Source: Nocardiopsis_C rhodophaea (GTDB lineage Bacteria; Actinomycetota; Actinomycetes; Streptosporangiales; Streptosporangiaceae). Taken from it: a DNA stretch of 64,000 bases. Below, piece by piece: positions 1 through 9,267 of the stretch (positions within the stretch are counted from its first letter, which is position 1; every line of letters begins with the position of its first letter). The notes under the pieces are model-generated. The model worked only from the letters and a program-made list of their open reading frames with translations. It was not told the origin of the DNA and made no database searches. Location of the stretch: NCBI RefSeq assembly GCF_039530945.1, contig NZ_BAAAPC010000005.1:1-64000 (forward strand), in the 5' to 3' direction. Position numbers and translations under genes: made by a program.

Positions 1-135
1 ATACGAGGTCTTTTTTGGCACTGCCGATGCTTCCCTTGTTTTGCGCCTGCGTTGCAGGGGGCGGGGGTCGTTTCACCTCAGGGCAAGCAATCTCTCACCC
101 CTCCACCCCAAAAACCCGAAACTTGAGCGCCGCGA

Positions 136-163
136 ATTCGGTCGATATCGCCGAGATCAACGG
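136..163 (+). repeat. 28-bp dispersed dyad motif, copy 1
   Basis: Core TCGGTCGATATCGCCGA followed by GATCAACGG. The core is itself a near-palindrome centred on GATATC. It lies 15 bases past the stop codon of the minus-strand gene ending at 179. The same 28-mer recurs at 34643-34708 (two arms) and 50943-50970. The rest of positions 1-178 shows no gene I can support. Confidence 0.75.
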
Positions 164-178
164 CGGTGCTGTGATTCT

Positions 179-1846
179 TCAGTCGCGGAACTCGGCCACG
201 AGGCGGTCGGTGACGGCGCGCAGCTCGCCGAACCGGTGTCCGGGAAGGTCCAGCAGTGTGTGCCCGGGCAGCCAGGGGGCTGACGCGGCCACGCGGGTCC
301 GCGCGCCCTTCTTGTTCAGCGGGAGGCCCAGCTGGGCGGTGACGGCGATGAGCCCTTCACGCAGCGTGCTCGTGAGCCGTCCGTGGGCCCGGTCCTGGCA
401 GTGCCACAGCAGGCGCTGTCCCGGGGACGCCTCCGCGCCGAGCTCCCGGGCGCGGGCGACGACGACGGTCGCGCGCGGTCCGGGGACCCCACGCAGGAAG
501 CGGACGGTGTAGCGGGGTTCGATCCGCGCGCGCAGGGCCTCCTGGCCCTCACGGTCCCGCACGGCCTCAGCCGAGGACGGCACGACAACGTGCACCTCGC
601 GGGCGGAGGCGGCCAAGATCACGCGGTCGAGCAGGGCCTCCCAGCCGCCCGTCAAGTTGATCGCCACGCGGTCGCCCGGGGTGGGGGAGCCCAGCCACGT
701 CGACAGCCGCACGCCGCGCACGCCGTCCGGCACCGCCCCCTTCGGCCAGGCGCCCACGACCGTGTCCACGCGGCCCGTGTCACTGTCGCCCGCGACGCGC
801 TCCAGCACCGACCGCGCGTCCTCCTCCGGCAGCGCCGCGGCGGCCTCCTTCGCGTTGGCGCCCTGGCTGTAGATGCGCGCCGCGTCGGCCCCGGCCGCGT
901 CGCCGACGGGGGTGCGGGACGTCGGGCGCAGCACGTACAGATCACTGGTCGCGCCGATCGCCTCGGCCCCCAGGTACCGGTTGAAGTCCGGCCAGATCGC
1001 CTCCGACACCAGGCCCATCCGGACCAGCCGGGACTGGGTCTTGGCGACGAGGGCGGGCGTGGTCTCGCTCGCCCCATAGGCGACGAGGACACGGCCGCGC
1101 CGCGGGTCGGCCAGCCCCTCCAGCCCGCGGCGCACGAACAGCTCGACCCCCTCCGGGGTGTAGGGCGGGTCGGTGAAGACGAGGTCGGCCTGCCCCCGCA
1201 CCGCCTCCGGCAGGCCCAGCCGCAGATCGGCGAAGTGGCACCGCACCGGCAGCCCGAGCCGTTGTGCGGCGGCGTCGATGTAGGCCAGCATGCGCTCGTC
1301 GATGTCCACGACGACGGCCTCGGTGTCCTTGCCGACCAGCGTGGTGGCGAGCGAGGTCAGGTCGTGGTCGCCGACGCACAGCAGCCGCGCCCCGGGAAGC
1401 GCGAAGCGCGCCGCCAGGAAGACGCCGCGCCGCAGCGCCGTGCGCGCACTGGCCGCGACGTGATCGAGGTCAACACGCGAGGAGGGGGCCTCCGCGACGA
1501 GCCGCTCCAGCTCGGCGGCGGCCTCGGCGTGCCCGTCCAGCAGATGCCCCACCGGGTCGGCCAGCCTCGGCCGGGAAAAGCCCGTGTACCGGCTGGGGGA
1601 GCGCAGCCGCACGCGCGTCTCCCGCCCGGCGTCCGCGGCCCGGTCGGCCGTTTCCCGCTCGACCTCCTCGCCGAGCGCCTCCACCACCCGCTCGACGAGG
1701 CGGTGCGCCACCGCCGTCTCCCGCACGAGGTCGCGTGTACTCCACCACCCCCCACCCGCGAGGGCGGCCAGGACATCATGCAGGCGCGCGGCGTCGGCGC
1801 CCTGCTCACGCAGCAGGTCGGACAGTTCTCCCGGATGATCGATCAC
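179..1846 (-). CDS. Bis-aminopropyl spermidine synthase-like methyltransferase-fold protein
   Basis: A 555-residue protein resembling the BpsA/DUF43 branched-chain polyamine synthase family, which transfers aminopropyl groups from decarboxylated S-adenosylmethionine to polyamines. The first ~85 residues look like a winged-helix segment. A Rossmann-like region follows (LLCVGDHDLTSLA near residue 160, acidic VVVDID strand after it), with the family DPPY motif at residue 226. I chose the GTG at 1846 because alignable sequence starts at VIDHPGELSD; an open frame continues upstream to 2146 but is low-complexity Arg/Pro sequence. It is divergent from gltB with a long gap between. The family is best known from thermophiles, so the substrate here is inferred. 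Confidence 0.72.
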   Translation of the reverse strand: MIDHPGELSDLLREQGADAARLHDVLAALAGGGWWSTRDLVRETAVAHRLVERVVEALGEEVERETADRAADAGRETRVRLRSPSRYTGFSRPRLADPVGHLLDGHAEAAAELERLVAEAPSSRVDLDHVAASARTALRRGVFLAARFALPGARLLCVGDHDLTSLATTLVGKDTEAVVVDIDERMLAYIDAAAQRLGLPVRCHFADLRLGLPEAVRGQADLVFTDPPYTPEGVELFVRRGLEGLADPRRGRVLVAYGASETTPALVAKTQSRLVRMGLVSEAIWPDFNRYLGAEAIGATSDLYVLRPTSRTPVGDAAGADAARIYSQGANAKEAAAALPEEDARSVLERVAGDSDTGRVDTVVGAWPKGAVPDGVRGVRLSTWLGSPTPGDRVAINLTGGWEALLDRVILAASAREVHVVVPSSAEAVRDREGQEALRARIEPRYTVRFLRGVPGPRATVVVARARELGAEASPGQRLLWHCQDRAHGRLTSTLREGLIAVTAQLGLPLNKKGARTRVAASAPWLPGHTLLDLPGHRFGELRAVTDRLVAEFRD

Positions 1847-2361
1847 GCCCCGATCATCCCACGGCACCGGCCGCACCCGAGGCCCGTGCTCATCGCTCAA
1901 AGGCCGCCCGGCAGCCCCCGGTTCCGCCGAGCGGCGGAGGATGGTCGAGGGCCGGGCGCTCCCGTGTCCGCAGCGCGCTCCGCGCGCGGAGCAGGGAAAG
2001 GGGCCAAGTGTGGCGTATCTCGCACACCCGCCTCGGCTGGGGTCGGTGGGCGGCGTGAGGCTGCCGGGTGTGGTGCGCCTCCCGTTGCGGGCGTGGAGTA
2101 TGCGCCGACCTGCGGGGATGCGGCGAGCTTCGGGCGGCTGCCACATGCGCGCTGGCGGATGAACCGTGCGTTACGTAGGCTTTCTCGGGCGCTTTCAACA
2201 AGTTTGATGATGTTTGCGAACCCGAAGGCGTGGAATGATTCGCGTTGGTCGCACCACGGCGGTGCCGACCAGCCGCGCGTGATCCGCGCTAGGCGATGTA
2301 CGGACGTACGCCGCCACAACACAACCCCCGCACTGTGGCGGCGGTTGGTCTAGACCTCGGA

Positions 2362-2392
2362 TTGGCATCGGGGCTGGGCCGCGATGTATAAC
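2362..2392 (+). promoter_or_regulatory. Putative gltB promoter
   Basis: TTGGCA at 2362-2367 and TATAAC at 2387-2392 are separated by 19 bases, slightly long for a sigma-70 (HrdB-type) promoter. It would give a leader of about 185 bases before gltB. Confidence 0.4.
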
Positions 2393-2396
2393 CTGA

Positions 2397-2416
2397 GTTA
2401 CCGCGAAGTTTCGCGG
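2397..2416 (+). promoter_or_regulatory. Dyad and possible GlnR-type box in the gltB leader
   Basis: CCGCGAA-GT-TTCGCGG at 2401-2416 is a perfect 7-bp inverted repeat at or just after the expected transcription start. GTTAC, six bases, GTTTC (2397-2412) overlaps it and partly resembles the a-site/b-site of actinobacterial GlnR boxes (gTnAc-n6-GaAAc). Nitrogen control of gltBD would be expected, but the match is weak. Confidence 0.3.
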
Positions 2417-2582
2417 CCGCCTGGTCGAACACCGGTTACCACAAGGATGTGAACGCAGGTCCGGCTCTTGCCGTCTGTGGAACCAGTGCCGGGCGGTCGT
2501 TCACCACGCACACCGCAGCAGGGCCAATGTCGTCCCGGATGCGCTTTTCACGAAGCCCAGACGTTAGACGACAGGAGGGTAG

Positions 2583-5500
2583 ATGCCTGCTGGCCAGGTG
2601 CAGCGTTCGTCTGTCCGACCGGACGCCGAGACCACCCGCAAGGGCCTGTACGACAGCACCTACGAACACGACGCCTGCGGTGTCGGGTTCGTCGCCGATC
2701 TCTCCGGCCGTCGCAGCCATGACATCGTCGAGAAGGCGCTCACCGTACTGCGCAACCTCGACCACCGTGGTGCCGCTGGCGCAGACCCCGATGACGGTGA
2801 CGGCGCCGGGATCCTCACACAGATCCCGGACGAGCTGTACCGCGAGGTCTGCGACTTCGAGCTGCCCGCCCCAGGCGCCTACGCCGCCGGCATCGGCTTC
2901 CTCCCCGCCGACGCCACCGAGCGCGCCGATGCCGTGGCCAAGATCAACGCCATCGTCGAGGACGAGGGCCTGGTCGTCCTGGGCTGGCGCGACCTCCCCG
3001 TCGAACCCCGCTACTGCGGCCCCGCCGCGCGCTCGGTCATGCCGTTCTTCGGCCAGCTCTTCCTCGCCGGACGCCCCGGCACCCCCACCGCCGGGCTGAC
3101 CGGCATCGACCTGGAGCGCTACGCCTACTGCGTCCGCAAGCGCGCCGAACACGAAACCGGCGTGTACTTCCCGAGCCTGTCCCCCCGCACCATCGCCTAC
3201 AAGGGCATGCTCACCACACCGCAGCTGGAGCCGTTCTTCCGCGACCTGTCCGACCGGCGCTACACCTCCGGCCTGGCCCTGGTCCACTCCCGGTTCTCCA
3301 CCAACACCTTCCCGTCCTGGCCGCTGGCCCACCCCTTCCGCTACGTCGCCCACAACGGTGAGATCAACACCGTCCGGGGCAACCGGAACATGATGCGCGC
3401 CCGCGAGGCCAAGCTCGCCAGCGACCTGCTGCCCGGCGACCTGGACCGGATCTTCCCGATCGTCGACCCCGAGGACTCCGACACCGCGTCCTTCGACGCC
3501 GCGCTGGAGCTCCTGCACCTCGGCGGCCGTTCGCTGCCGCACGCGGTGCTGATGATGATCCCCGAGCCCTGGGAGAACCACACCGAGATGGACCCGCAGG
3601 TGCGGGCCTTCTACGAGTTCCACTCCATGCTCATGGAGCCCTGGGACGGCCCCGCCTCGGTGTCCTTCACCGACGGCAGCCTCGTCGGCGCCGTCCTCGA
3701 CCGCAACGGCCTGCGCCCCGGCCGCTACTGGGTCACCGACGACGGCCTCGTCGTCCTGGCCAGCGAGGCCGGTGTCCTCGACATCGACCCCGCCACCATC
3801 GTGCGCAAGGGCCGCCTGCAGCCCGGACGCATCTTCGTCGTCGACACCGCCCAGGGCCGCATCATCGAGGACGAGGAGATCAAGGCCGAGCTCGCCGCCG
3901 AGCACCCCTACGCCGAATGGCTGGCCGAGGGCGTCGTCGACCTCGCCGACCTGCCCGCCGCCGAACCCGCCGAAATCACCGACCTCAACCGGGCCCAGCA
4001 GGCCTTCGGGTACACCGAGGAAGAACTCCGCGTCATCCTCACCCCGATGGCCCGCACCGGCGCCGAACCCATCGGCTCCATGGGCACCGACACCCCCGTC
4101 GCCGCCCTGTCCAGCCGATCCCGGCAGCTGTTCGACTACTTCTCCCAGCACTTCGCACAGGTGACCAACCCGCCGCTGGACGCCATCCGCGAGGAGATGG
4201 TGACCAGCCTGGGCACCACCCTGGGCGCCGAGGACAACGTCCTGACGCCGGAACCGGTGGACTGCCGCCGCCTCACCCTGCCCACACCGGTCATCGACGA
4301 CGCCGAACTCGCCGCGATCGTCGCCGCCGGGCAGCCCGGCGGCAACCCCGCCTTCCGCGTGTACACCGTCGAGGGCACCTACCCCGTCGACGGCGGCGGC
4401 GACGCGCTGTCAACCCGCCTCGACGAGATCTGCGCCGAGGTGTCGCGCGCCATCACCGAGGGCGCGCACATCATCGTGCTCAGCGACCGCGGAGCCGGCG
4501 CCGACCGCGCCCCCATCCCGTCGCTGCTGCTCACCGGCGCCGTCCACCACCACCTGGTGCGGGACAAGACCCGCACCGACGTCGGGCTGGTCGTGGAGGC
4601 CGGCGACGCGCGCGAATGCCACCACGTCGCGCTCCTCCTCGGCTACGGCGCGTCGGCCGTTAACCCCTACCTCGCCCTGGGCACCGTGCGTGACATGGTC
4701 GCCCGCGGCGTCATCGGCGGTATCGACGCCGACGCGGCGGTGCGCAACACCGTCAAGGCGTTCGGCAAGGGCGTCCTGAAGATCATGTCCAAGATCGGCG
4801 TGTCCACGGTGAGCTCCTACACCGGCGCGCAGATCTTCGAGGCGCTGGGGCTGGGCCAGGAGGTCATCGACCGCTGCTTCACCGGAACCACCTCCAAGCT
4901 CGGCGGCGTCGGCTTCGACGTGCTCGCCGAAGAGGTCCGGATGCGGCACGCCACCGCCTACTCCGCCAACCCCGCCGACCACCGCCGGCTGGCCATCGGC
5001 GGCGAATACCAGTGGCGCCGCGAGGGCGAGCCCCACCTGTTCAACCCCGAAACCGTCTTCAAGCTGCAGCACTCCACCCGCAGCCGCCGCTACGACATCT
5101 TCAAGGAATACACCTCCAAGATCGACGACCAGGCCCAGGACCTCATGACCCTGCGCGGCCTGTTCCGGCTCAAGGAGGGCGTGCGCCGTCCCGTGCCGAT
5201 CGAGGAGGTCGAACCGGTCTCCGAGATCGTCAAGCGCTTCTCCACCGGCGCCATGTCGTACGGCTCCATCTCCGCCGAGGCGCACGAGACACTGGCCATC
5301 GCCATGAACCGGCTCGGCGGCAAGTCCAACACCGGCGAGGGCGGCGAGGACCCCGACCGCTTCACCCCCGACACCAACGGGGACCTGCGGCGCAGCGCCA
5401 TCAAGCAGGTGGCGTCCGGCCGGTTCGGGGTGACCTCCCACTACCTCACCAACGCCGACGACATCCAGATCAAAATGGCCCAGGGCGCCAAGCCCGGAGA

Positions 5501-7145
5501 GGGCGGCCAGCTCCCCGGCCACAAGGTCTACCCATGGGTCGCCGGCACCCGGCACTCCACACCCGGCGTCGGCCTCATCTCGCCGCCGCCGCACCACGAC
5601 ATCTACTCCATCGAGGACCTCGCCCAGCTCATCCACGACCTGAAGAACGCCAACCCGCAGGCGCGGGTGCACGTCAAGCTGGTCTCGGAAGCGGGCGTCG
5701 GCACGGTGGCCGCCGGTGTCTCCAAGGCGCACGCCGACGTCGTCCTCATCTCCGGGCACGACGGCGGCACCGGCGCCTCGCCGCTGACCTCGCTCAAGCA
5801 CGCCGGCACCCCGTGGGAGCTCGGCCTGGCCGAGACGCAGCAGACCCTGCTCCTCAACGGGCTGCGCGACCGCATCGTCGTGCAGGCCGACGGGCAGATG
5901 AAGACCGGCCGCGACGTCGTCGTCGCCGCCCTCCTCGGCGCCGAGGAGTACGGCTTCGCCACGGCGCCCCTGGTCGTCTCCGGCTGCGTCATGATGCGCG
6001 TCTGCCACCTCGACACCTGCCCCGTCGGCGTGGCCACGCAGAACCCCACCCTGCGCGAGCGGTTCAACGGCAAGGCCGAGTTCGTGGTGAACTTCTTCGA
6101 GTTCGTCGCGCAGGAGGTCCGCGAGTACCTGGCGGCGCTGGGCTTCCGCTCCCTCGACGAGGCCATCGGCGCGGTCGACCTGCTCGACACCACCGAGGCC
6201 GTCGAGCACTGGAAGGCCTCGGGCCTCGACCTCGCGCCGATCCTGCACGACGTCGAGCCCTGGTCCGACGACCACCGCCACCAGGTGCGCAGCCAAGACC
6301 ACGGGCTGGAGAAAGCCCTGGACAACACGCTCATCCAGCTCTCCGAAGGCGCCCTGGACTACCGGGAGCCGCTCAAACTGGAGCTGCCGGTGCGCAATGT
6401 CAACCGGACCGTCGGCACGATGCTCGGCCACGAGGTCTCCAAGCGCTACGGCGCCGAGGGCCTGCCCGACAACACCATCGACATCGCCTTCACCGGCTCG
6501 GCCGGCCAGTCGTTCGGCGCGTTCGTACCGCGCGGCATCACCCTGCGCCTCACCGGCGACGCCAACGACTACGTCGGCAAGGGCCTGTCGGGCGGACGCA
6601 TCATCGTCCGGCCGCCCGAGGACGCGCCCTTCGCCCCCGAGGAGCAGATCATCGCCGGAAACGTCATCGCCTACGGCGCGACGTCAGGCGAGGTGTTCCT
6701 GCGCGGCATCGTCGGCGAGCGGTTCTGCGTCCGCAACTCCGGCGCGCTGGCCGTCGCCGAGGGCGTGGGCGACCACGGCTGCGAGTACATGACCGGGGGA
6801 CGCGCCGTCGTCCTCGGCCGCACCGGGCGCAACTTCGCGGCCGGGATGTCCGGCGGCATCGCCTACGTGCTCGACCTCGACAGCGAGCGGGTCAACGGCG
6901 AGATGGTCGACATCGAGGAGCTCGACGACGCCGACCGCGACTTCCTGCGCGACGTGCTGGAGCGGCACCACGCCGAGACCGGATCGGGTGTCGCACGGGA
7001 CCTGCTCGGCGACTTCGGCACCGCCGCGGCGCGGTTCGCCAAGGTGATGCCCCGCGACTACAAGCGGGTGCTGCTCGCCCAGGCCGAGGCCGAACGCGAC
7101 GGCCGCGACGTCAACGAGGCCGTCATGGCCTCCGCGCAGTCCTAG
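2583..7145 (+). CDS. gltB: Glutamate synthase [NADPH] large subunit
   Basis: This cytosolic enzyme transfers the glutamine amide to 2-oxoglutarate, giving two glutamates, in complex with GltD. It has 1520 residues, the normal length. Cys32 (motif HDACGVGF) should become the N-terminal nucleophile of the class II glutaminase domain after propeptide removal; this domain runs to about residue 430. The FMN-binding synthase domain follows, and Cys1135, Cys1141 and Cys1146 (CVMMRVCHLDTC) fit the 3Fe-4S cluster. The C-terminal ~250 residues form the GXGXG beta-helix. The ATG has a strong AGGAGG 8-13 bases upstream. gltD follows 31 bases later, so the two are almost certainly co-transcribed. Confidence 0.98.
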   Translation: MPAGQVQRSSVRPDAETTRKGLYDSTYEHDACGVGFVADLSGRRSHDIVEKALTVLRNLDHRGAAGADPDDGDGAGILTQIPDELYREVCDFELPAPGAYAAGIGFLPADATERADAVAKINAIVEDEGLVVLGWRDLPVEPRYCGPAARSVMPFFGQLFLAGRPGTPTAGLTGIDLERYAYCVRKRAEHETGVYFPSLSPRTIAYKGMLTTPQLEPFFRDLSDRRYTSGLALVHSRFSTNTFPSWPLAHPFRYVAHNGEINTVRGNRNMMRAREAKLASDLLPGDLDRIFPIVDPEDSDTASFDAALELLHLGGRSLPHAVLMMIPEPWENHTEMDPQVRAFYEFHSMLMEPWDGPASVSFTDGSLVGAVLDRNGLRPGRYWVTDDGLVVLASEAGVLDIDPATIVRKGRLQPGRIFVVDTAQGRIIEDEEIKAELAAEHPYAEWLAEGVVDLADLPAAEPAEITDLNRAQQAFGYTEEELRVILTPMARTGAEPIGSMGTDTPVAALSSRSRQLFDYFSQHFAQVTNPPLDAIREEMVTSLGTTLGAEDNVLTPEPVDCRRLTLPTPVIDDAELAAIVAAGQPGGNPAFRVYTVEGTYPVDGGGDALSTRLDEICAEVSRAITEGAHIIVLSDRGAGADRAPIPSLLLTGAVHHHLVRDKTRTDVGLVVEAGDARECHHVALLLGYGASAVNPYLALGTVRDMVARGVIGGIDADAAVRNTVKAFGKGVLKIMSKIGVSTVSSYTGAQIFEALGLGQEVIDRCFTGTTSKLGGVGFDVLAEEVRMRHATAYSANPADHRRLAIGGEYQWRREGEPHLFNPETVFKLQHSTRSRRYDIFKEYTSKIDDQAQDLMTLRGLFRLKEGVRRPVPIEEVEPVSEIVKRFSTGAMSYGSISAEAHETLAIAMNRLGGKSNTGEGGEDPDRFTPDTNGDLRRSAIKQVASGRFGVTSHYLTNADDIQIKMAQGAKPGEGGQLPGHKVYPWVAGTRHSTPGVGLISPPPHHDIYSIEDLAQLIHDLKNANPQARVHVKLVSEAGVGTVAAGVSKAHADVVLISGHDGGTGASPLTSLKHAGTPWELGLAETQQTLLLNGLRDRIVVQADGQMKTGRDVVVAALLGAEEYGFATAPLVVSGCVMMRVCHLDTCPVGVATQNPTLRERFNGKAEFVVNFFEFVAQEVREYLAALGFRSLDEAIGAVDLLDTTEAVEHWKASGLDLAPILHDVEPWSDDHRHQVRSQDHGLEKALDNTLIQLSEGALDYREPLKLELPVRNVNRTVGTMLGHEVSKRYGAEGLPDNTIDIAFTGSAGQSFGAFVPRGITLRLTGDANDYVGKGLSGGRIIVRPPEDAPFAPEEQIIAGNVIAYGATSGEVFLRGIVGERFCVRNSGALAVAEGVGDHGCEYMTGGRAVVLGRTGRNFAAGMSGGIAYVLDLDSERVNGEMVDIEELDDADRDFLRDVLERHHAETGSGVARDLLGDFGTAAARFAKVMPRDYKRVLLAQAEAERDGRDVNEAVMASAQS

Positions 7146-7176
7146 CCAGCGCCTAAGAAAGGAGGGAAAACCACAC

Positions 7177-8631
7177 ATGGCTGACCCGAAGGGCTTCCTC
7201 AAGATCACCGAGCGGGAGCTGCCCGCCCACCGCCCCGTCGACGTTCGGATCTCCGACTGGCGCGAGGTCTACGAGGACTTCGACCGCGGCACGGTGACCA
7301 AGCAGGCGTCGCGCTGCATGGACTGCGGCATCCCGTTCTGCCACAACGGCTGCCCGCTGGGCAACCTCATCCCCGAGTGGAACGACCTCGTCTACCGGCA
7401 CGACTGGGGCGAGGCCATCGAGCGCCTGCACGCCACCAACAACTTCCCCGAGTTCACCGGGCGGCTGTGCCCCGCCCCGTGCGAGGCGGCGTGCGTGCTG
7501 GGTATCAACCAGCCGGCCGTGACCATCAAGAACGTCGAGGTCTCGATCATCGACCGGGCCTGGGAGGAGGGCTGGGTACGCCCCCAGCCGCCCGAGGTCC
7601 GCACCGGCAAGAAGGTCGCGGTCGTCGGCTCCGGCCCGGCCGGGCTCGCCGCCGCCCAGCAGCTCACCCGCGCCGGCCACGACGTCACCGTCTTCGAGCG
7701 CGCCGACCGCATCGGCGGGCTGCTGCGCTACGGCATCCCCGAGTTCAAGATGGAGAAGCGGCACATCGACCGGCGCATCGCGCAGATGACCGCCGAGGGC
7801 ACCCGGTTCCGCACCGGCGTCAACGTCGGCGTGGACCTCACGGTCGAGCAGCTGCGCGCCGAGCACGACGCGGTGCTGCTCGCCGGCGGTGCCACCGCCT
7901 GGCGCGACCTGCCCGTTCCGGGCCGCGAGCTCGACGGTGTCCACCAGGCCATGGAGTACCTGCCGCAGGCCAACCGGGTGCAGCAGGGCGACGTCGAGCG
8001 GCCCGCCATCACCGCCGAAGGCAAGCACGTCATCGTCATCGGCGGGGGTGACACCGGCGCCGACTGCGTGGGCACCGCCCACCGGCAGGGGGCCGCCTCG
8101 GTCACCCAGCTGGAGATCATGCCCAAGCCCCCGGTGAACCGGCCCGAATCCCAGCCGTGGCCGACCATGCCGATGCTGTACAAGGTCACCAGCGCGCACG
8201 AGGAGGGCGGTAAGCGGATCTACTCCGTGAACACCGTGGAGTTCCTCGGCGACGAGCAGGGCCGCGTGCGCGCGCTGAAGCTCGTCGACGTCAAGCGCAC
8301 CGACACGGGCTTCGCGCCGGTCGAGGGCACGGAGCGGGAGATCCCGGCCGAGCTCGTCACGCTCGCCATGGGCTTCGTCGGCCCGGAGAAGGAGGGCATG
8401 ATCGAGGAGCTCGGCGTCGAGCTCGACGGACGCGGCAACGTCGTCCGTGCCGACGACTACGCGACCACCGTCGACGGCGTGTTCTGCGCCGGCGACATGG
8501 GCCGCGGCCAGTCCCTCATCGTCTGGGCGATCGCCGAGGGCCGCTCCGCGGCCGCCGGTGTCGACCGCTACCTCACCGAGCAGACCGCCCTTCCGGTGGC
8601 CATCCCGCCGACAGAGCGGCCGCTGGTGTAG
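7177..8631 (+). CDS. gltD: Glutamate synthase small subunit
   Basis: A 484-residue flavoprotein that passes electrons from NADPH through FAD and 4Fe-4S clusters to GltB. The N-terminal Cys-rich segment (CMDCGIPFCHNGCPLG, then CPAPCEAAC) supplies cluster ligands. VAVVGSGPAGLAAA is the FAD dinucleotide-binding motif and VIVIGGGDTGADC the NADPH one. AAAGGAGGG lies just before the ATG. It is the second gene of the gltBD operon and is closed by a strong hairpin 22 bases after the stop. Confidence 0.98.
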   Translation: MADPKGFLKITERELPAHRPVDVRISDWREVYEDFDRGTVTKQASRCMDCGIPFCHNGCPLGNLIPEWNDLVYRHDWGEAIERLHATNNFPEFTGRLCPAPCEAACVLGINQPAVTIKNVEVSIIDRAWEEGWVRPQPPEVRTGKKVAVVGSGPAGLAAAQQLTRAGHDVTVFERADRIGGLLRYGIPEFKMEKRHIDRRIAQMTAEGTRFRTGVNVGVDLTVEQLRAEHDAVLLAGGATAWRDLPVPGRELDGVHQAMEYLPQANRVQQGDVERPAITAEGKHVIVIGGGDTGADCVGTAHRQGAASVTQLEIMPKPPVNRPESQPWPTMPMLYKVTSAHEEGGKRIYSVNTVEFLGDEQGRVRALKLVDVKRTDTGFAPVEGTEREIPAELVTLAMGFVGPEKEGMIEELGVELDGRGNVVRADDYATTVDGVFCAGDMGRGQSLIVWAIAEGRSAAAGVDRYLTEQTALPVAIPPTERPLV

Positions 8632-8652
8632 CGCGTCACCGCGAAGCGCAGC

Positions 8653-8691
8653 GCGGTGGGGGCCGCCGCCCCGGGCGGCGGCCCCCACCGC
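8653..8691 (+). terminator. Terminator after gltD
   Basis: Perfect 18-bp inverted repeat (8653-8670 with 8674-8691) and a 3-base loop. It has no T-tract, which is common for hairpin terminators in high-GC actinobacteria. Confidence 0.8.
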
Positions 8692-8738
8692 TGTGATCGG
8701 GCCTGTCGGGAGCGATCACGGCCGCCTACTCTGAGGAC

Positions 8739-9116
8739 ATGACCTACCAGGTACTCGGTGAGACGGCGATGCTGCTGCACTTCGCCTTCCTGGTCTATGT
8801 CACGGTCGGGGGGTTCCTCGCCTGGCGGTGGCCCCGCCTCATCTGGCCGCACATCGTGTGCGCCGGGTACGGGATCCTGATCACCCTCATCGGCTGGCCC
8901 TGTCCGCTCACCGGTGTCGAGGACTGGGCGCGGGAGAAAGCCGGCCAGGAGGGGCTGTCGACGTCGGGCTTCATCGACCACTACCTCACCGGCGTCATCT
9001 ACCCCGAGCAGTACCTGGACGAGATGCGGCTCGCCGTGGGGGCCCTCATCTTCGTCTCCTGGACCGGCGCGCTCCTCCTGCGGCGGCGCAGATCCGCGAC
9101 GGCCGATGCCAGGTGA
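8739..9116 (+). CDS. DUF2784 membrane protein
   Basis: A 125-residue membrane protein of the DUF2784 family, function unknown. Hydrophobic segments lie near residues 8-25, 35-52 and 96-114. Between them are the family-typical PCPLTG and a loop ending YLDEMR. The C-terminus is basic (RRRRS), so probably cytoplasmic. TACTCT at 8727-8732 sits 6 bases before the ATG with no real Shine-Dalgarno, so a leaderless mRNA is likely. It stands alone between the gltD terminator and the next promoter. Confidence 0.8.
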   Translation: MTYQVLGETAMLLHFAFLVYVTVGGFLAWRWPRLIWPHIVCAGYGILITLIGWPCPLTGVEDWAREKAGQEGLSTSGFIDHYLTGVIYPEQYLDEMRLAVGALIFVSWTGALLLRRRRSATADAR

Positions 9117-9152
9117 AAGCTCCACTAACCGCGTTAAGAACACGTGAGAATC

Positions 9153-9214
9153 TCGCGTGCGAAATGTCCGTTTATCGTGGGGGTGTCGCACGCGACCTGG
9201 GTAAACGCGGACAT
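9153..9214. promoter_or_regulatory. Interlocked inverted repeats
   Basis: TCGCGTGCGA (9153-9162) pairs perfectly with TCGCACGCGA (9186-9195). ATGTCCGTTTA (9164-9174) pairs with TAAACGCGGACAT (9202-9214) with a 2-base bulge. The order A, B, A', B' is that of an H-type pseudoknot in RNA, or two interleaved operators in DNA. It lies between the DUF2784 stop and the next gene's promoter. Confidence 0.4.
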
Positions 9215-9267
9215 ATGGCGTAGCTCACGAAGGTTTCAACCACCCACTGCGGGCGTACCTTCGAAAT

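Larger units (their letters stand above)
1847..2582. other. Intergenic region between divergent genes
   Basis: This 736-base gap separates the polyamine synthase-like gene (minus) from gltB (plus). Open frames here have no recognisable domain and Arg/Pro-rich composition. Part of the stretch around 2200-2240 is AT-richer than its surroundings. The gltB promoter region occupies the right end. Confidence 0.5.

Noticed and set aside
2436..6431. Long minus-strand frames under gltB
   Set aside because: They lie fully within gltB, which is beyond doubt; Gly/Val/Asp-rich shadow translation.
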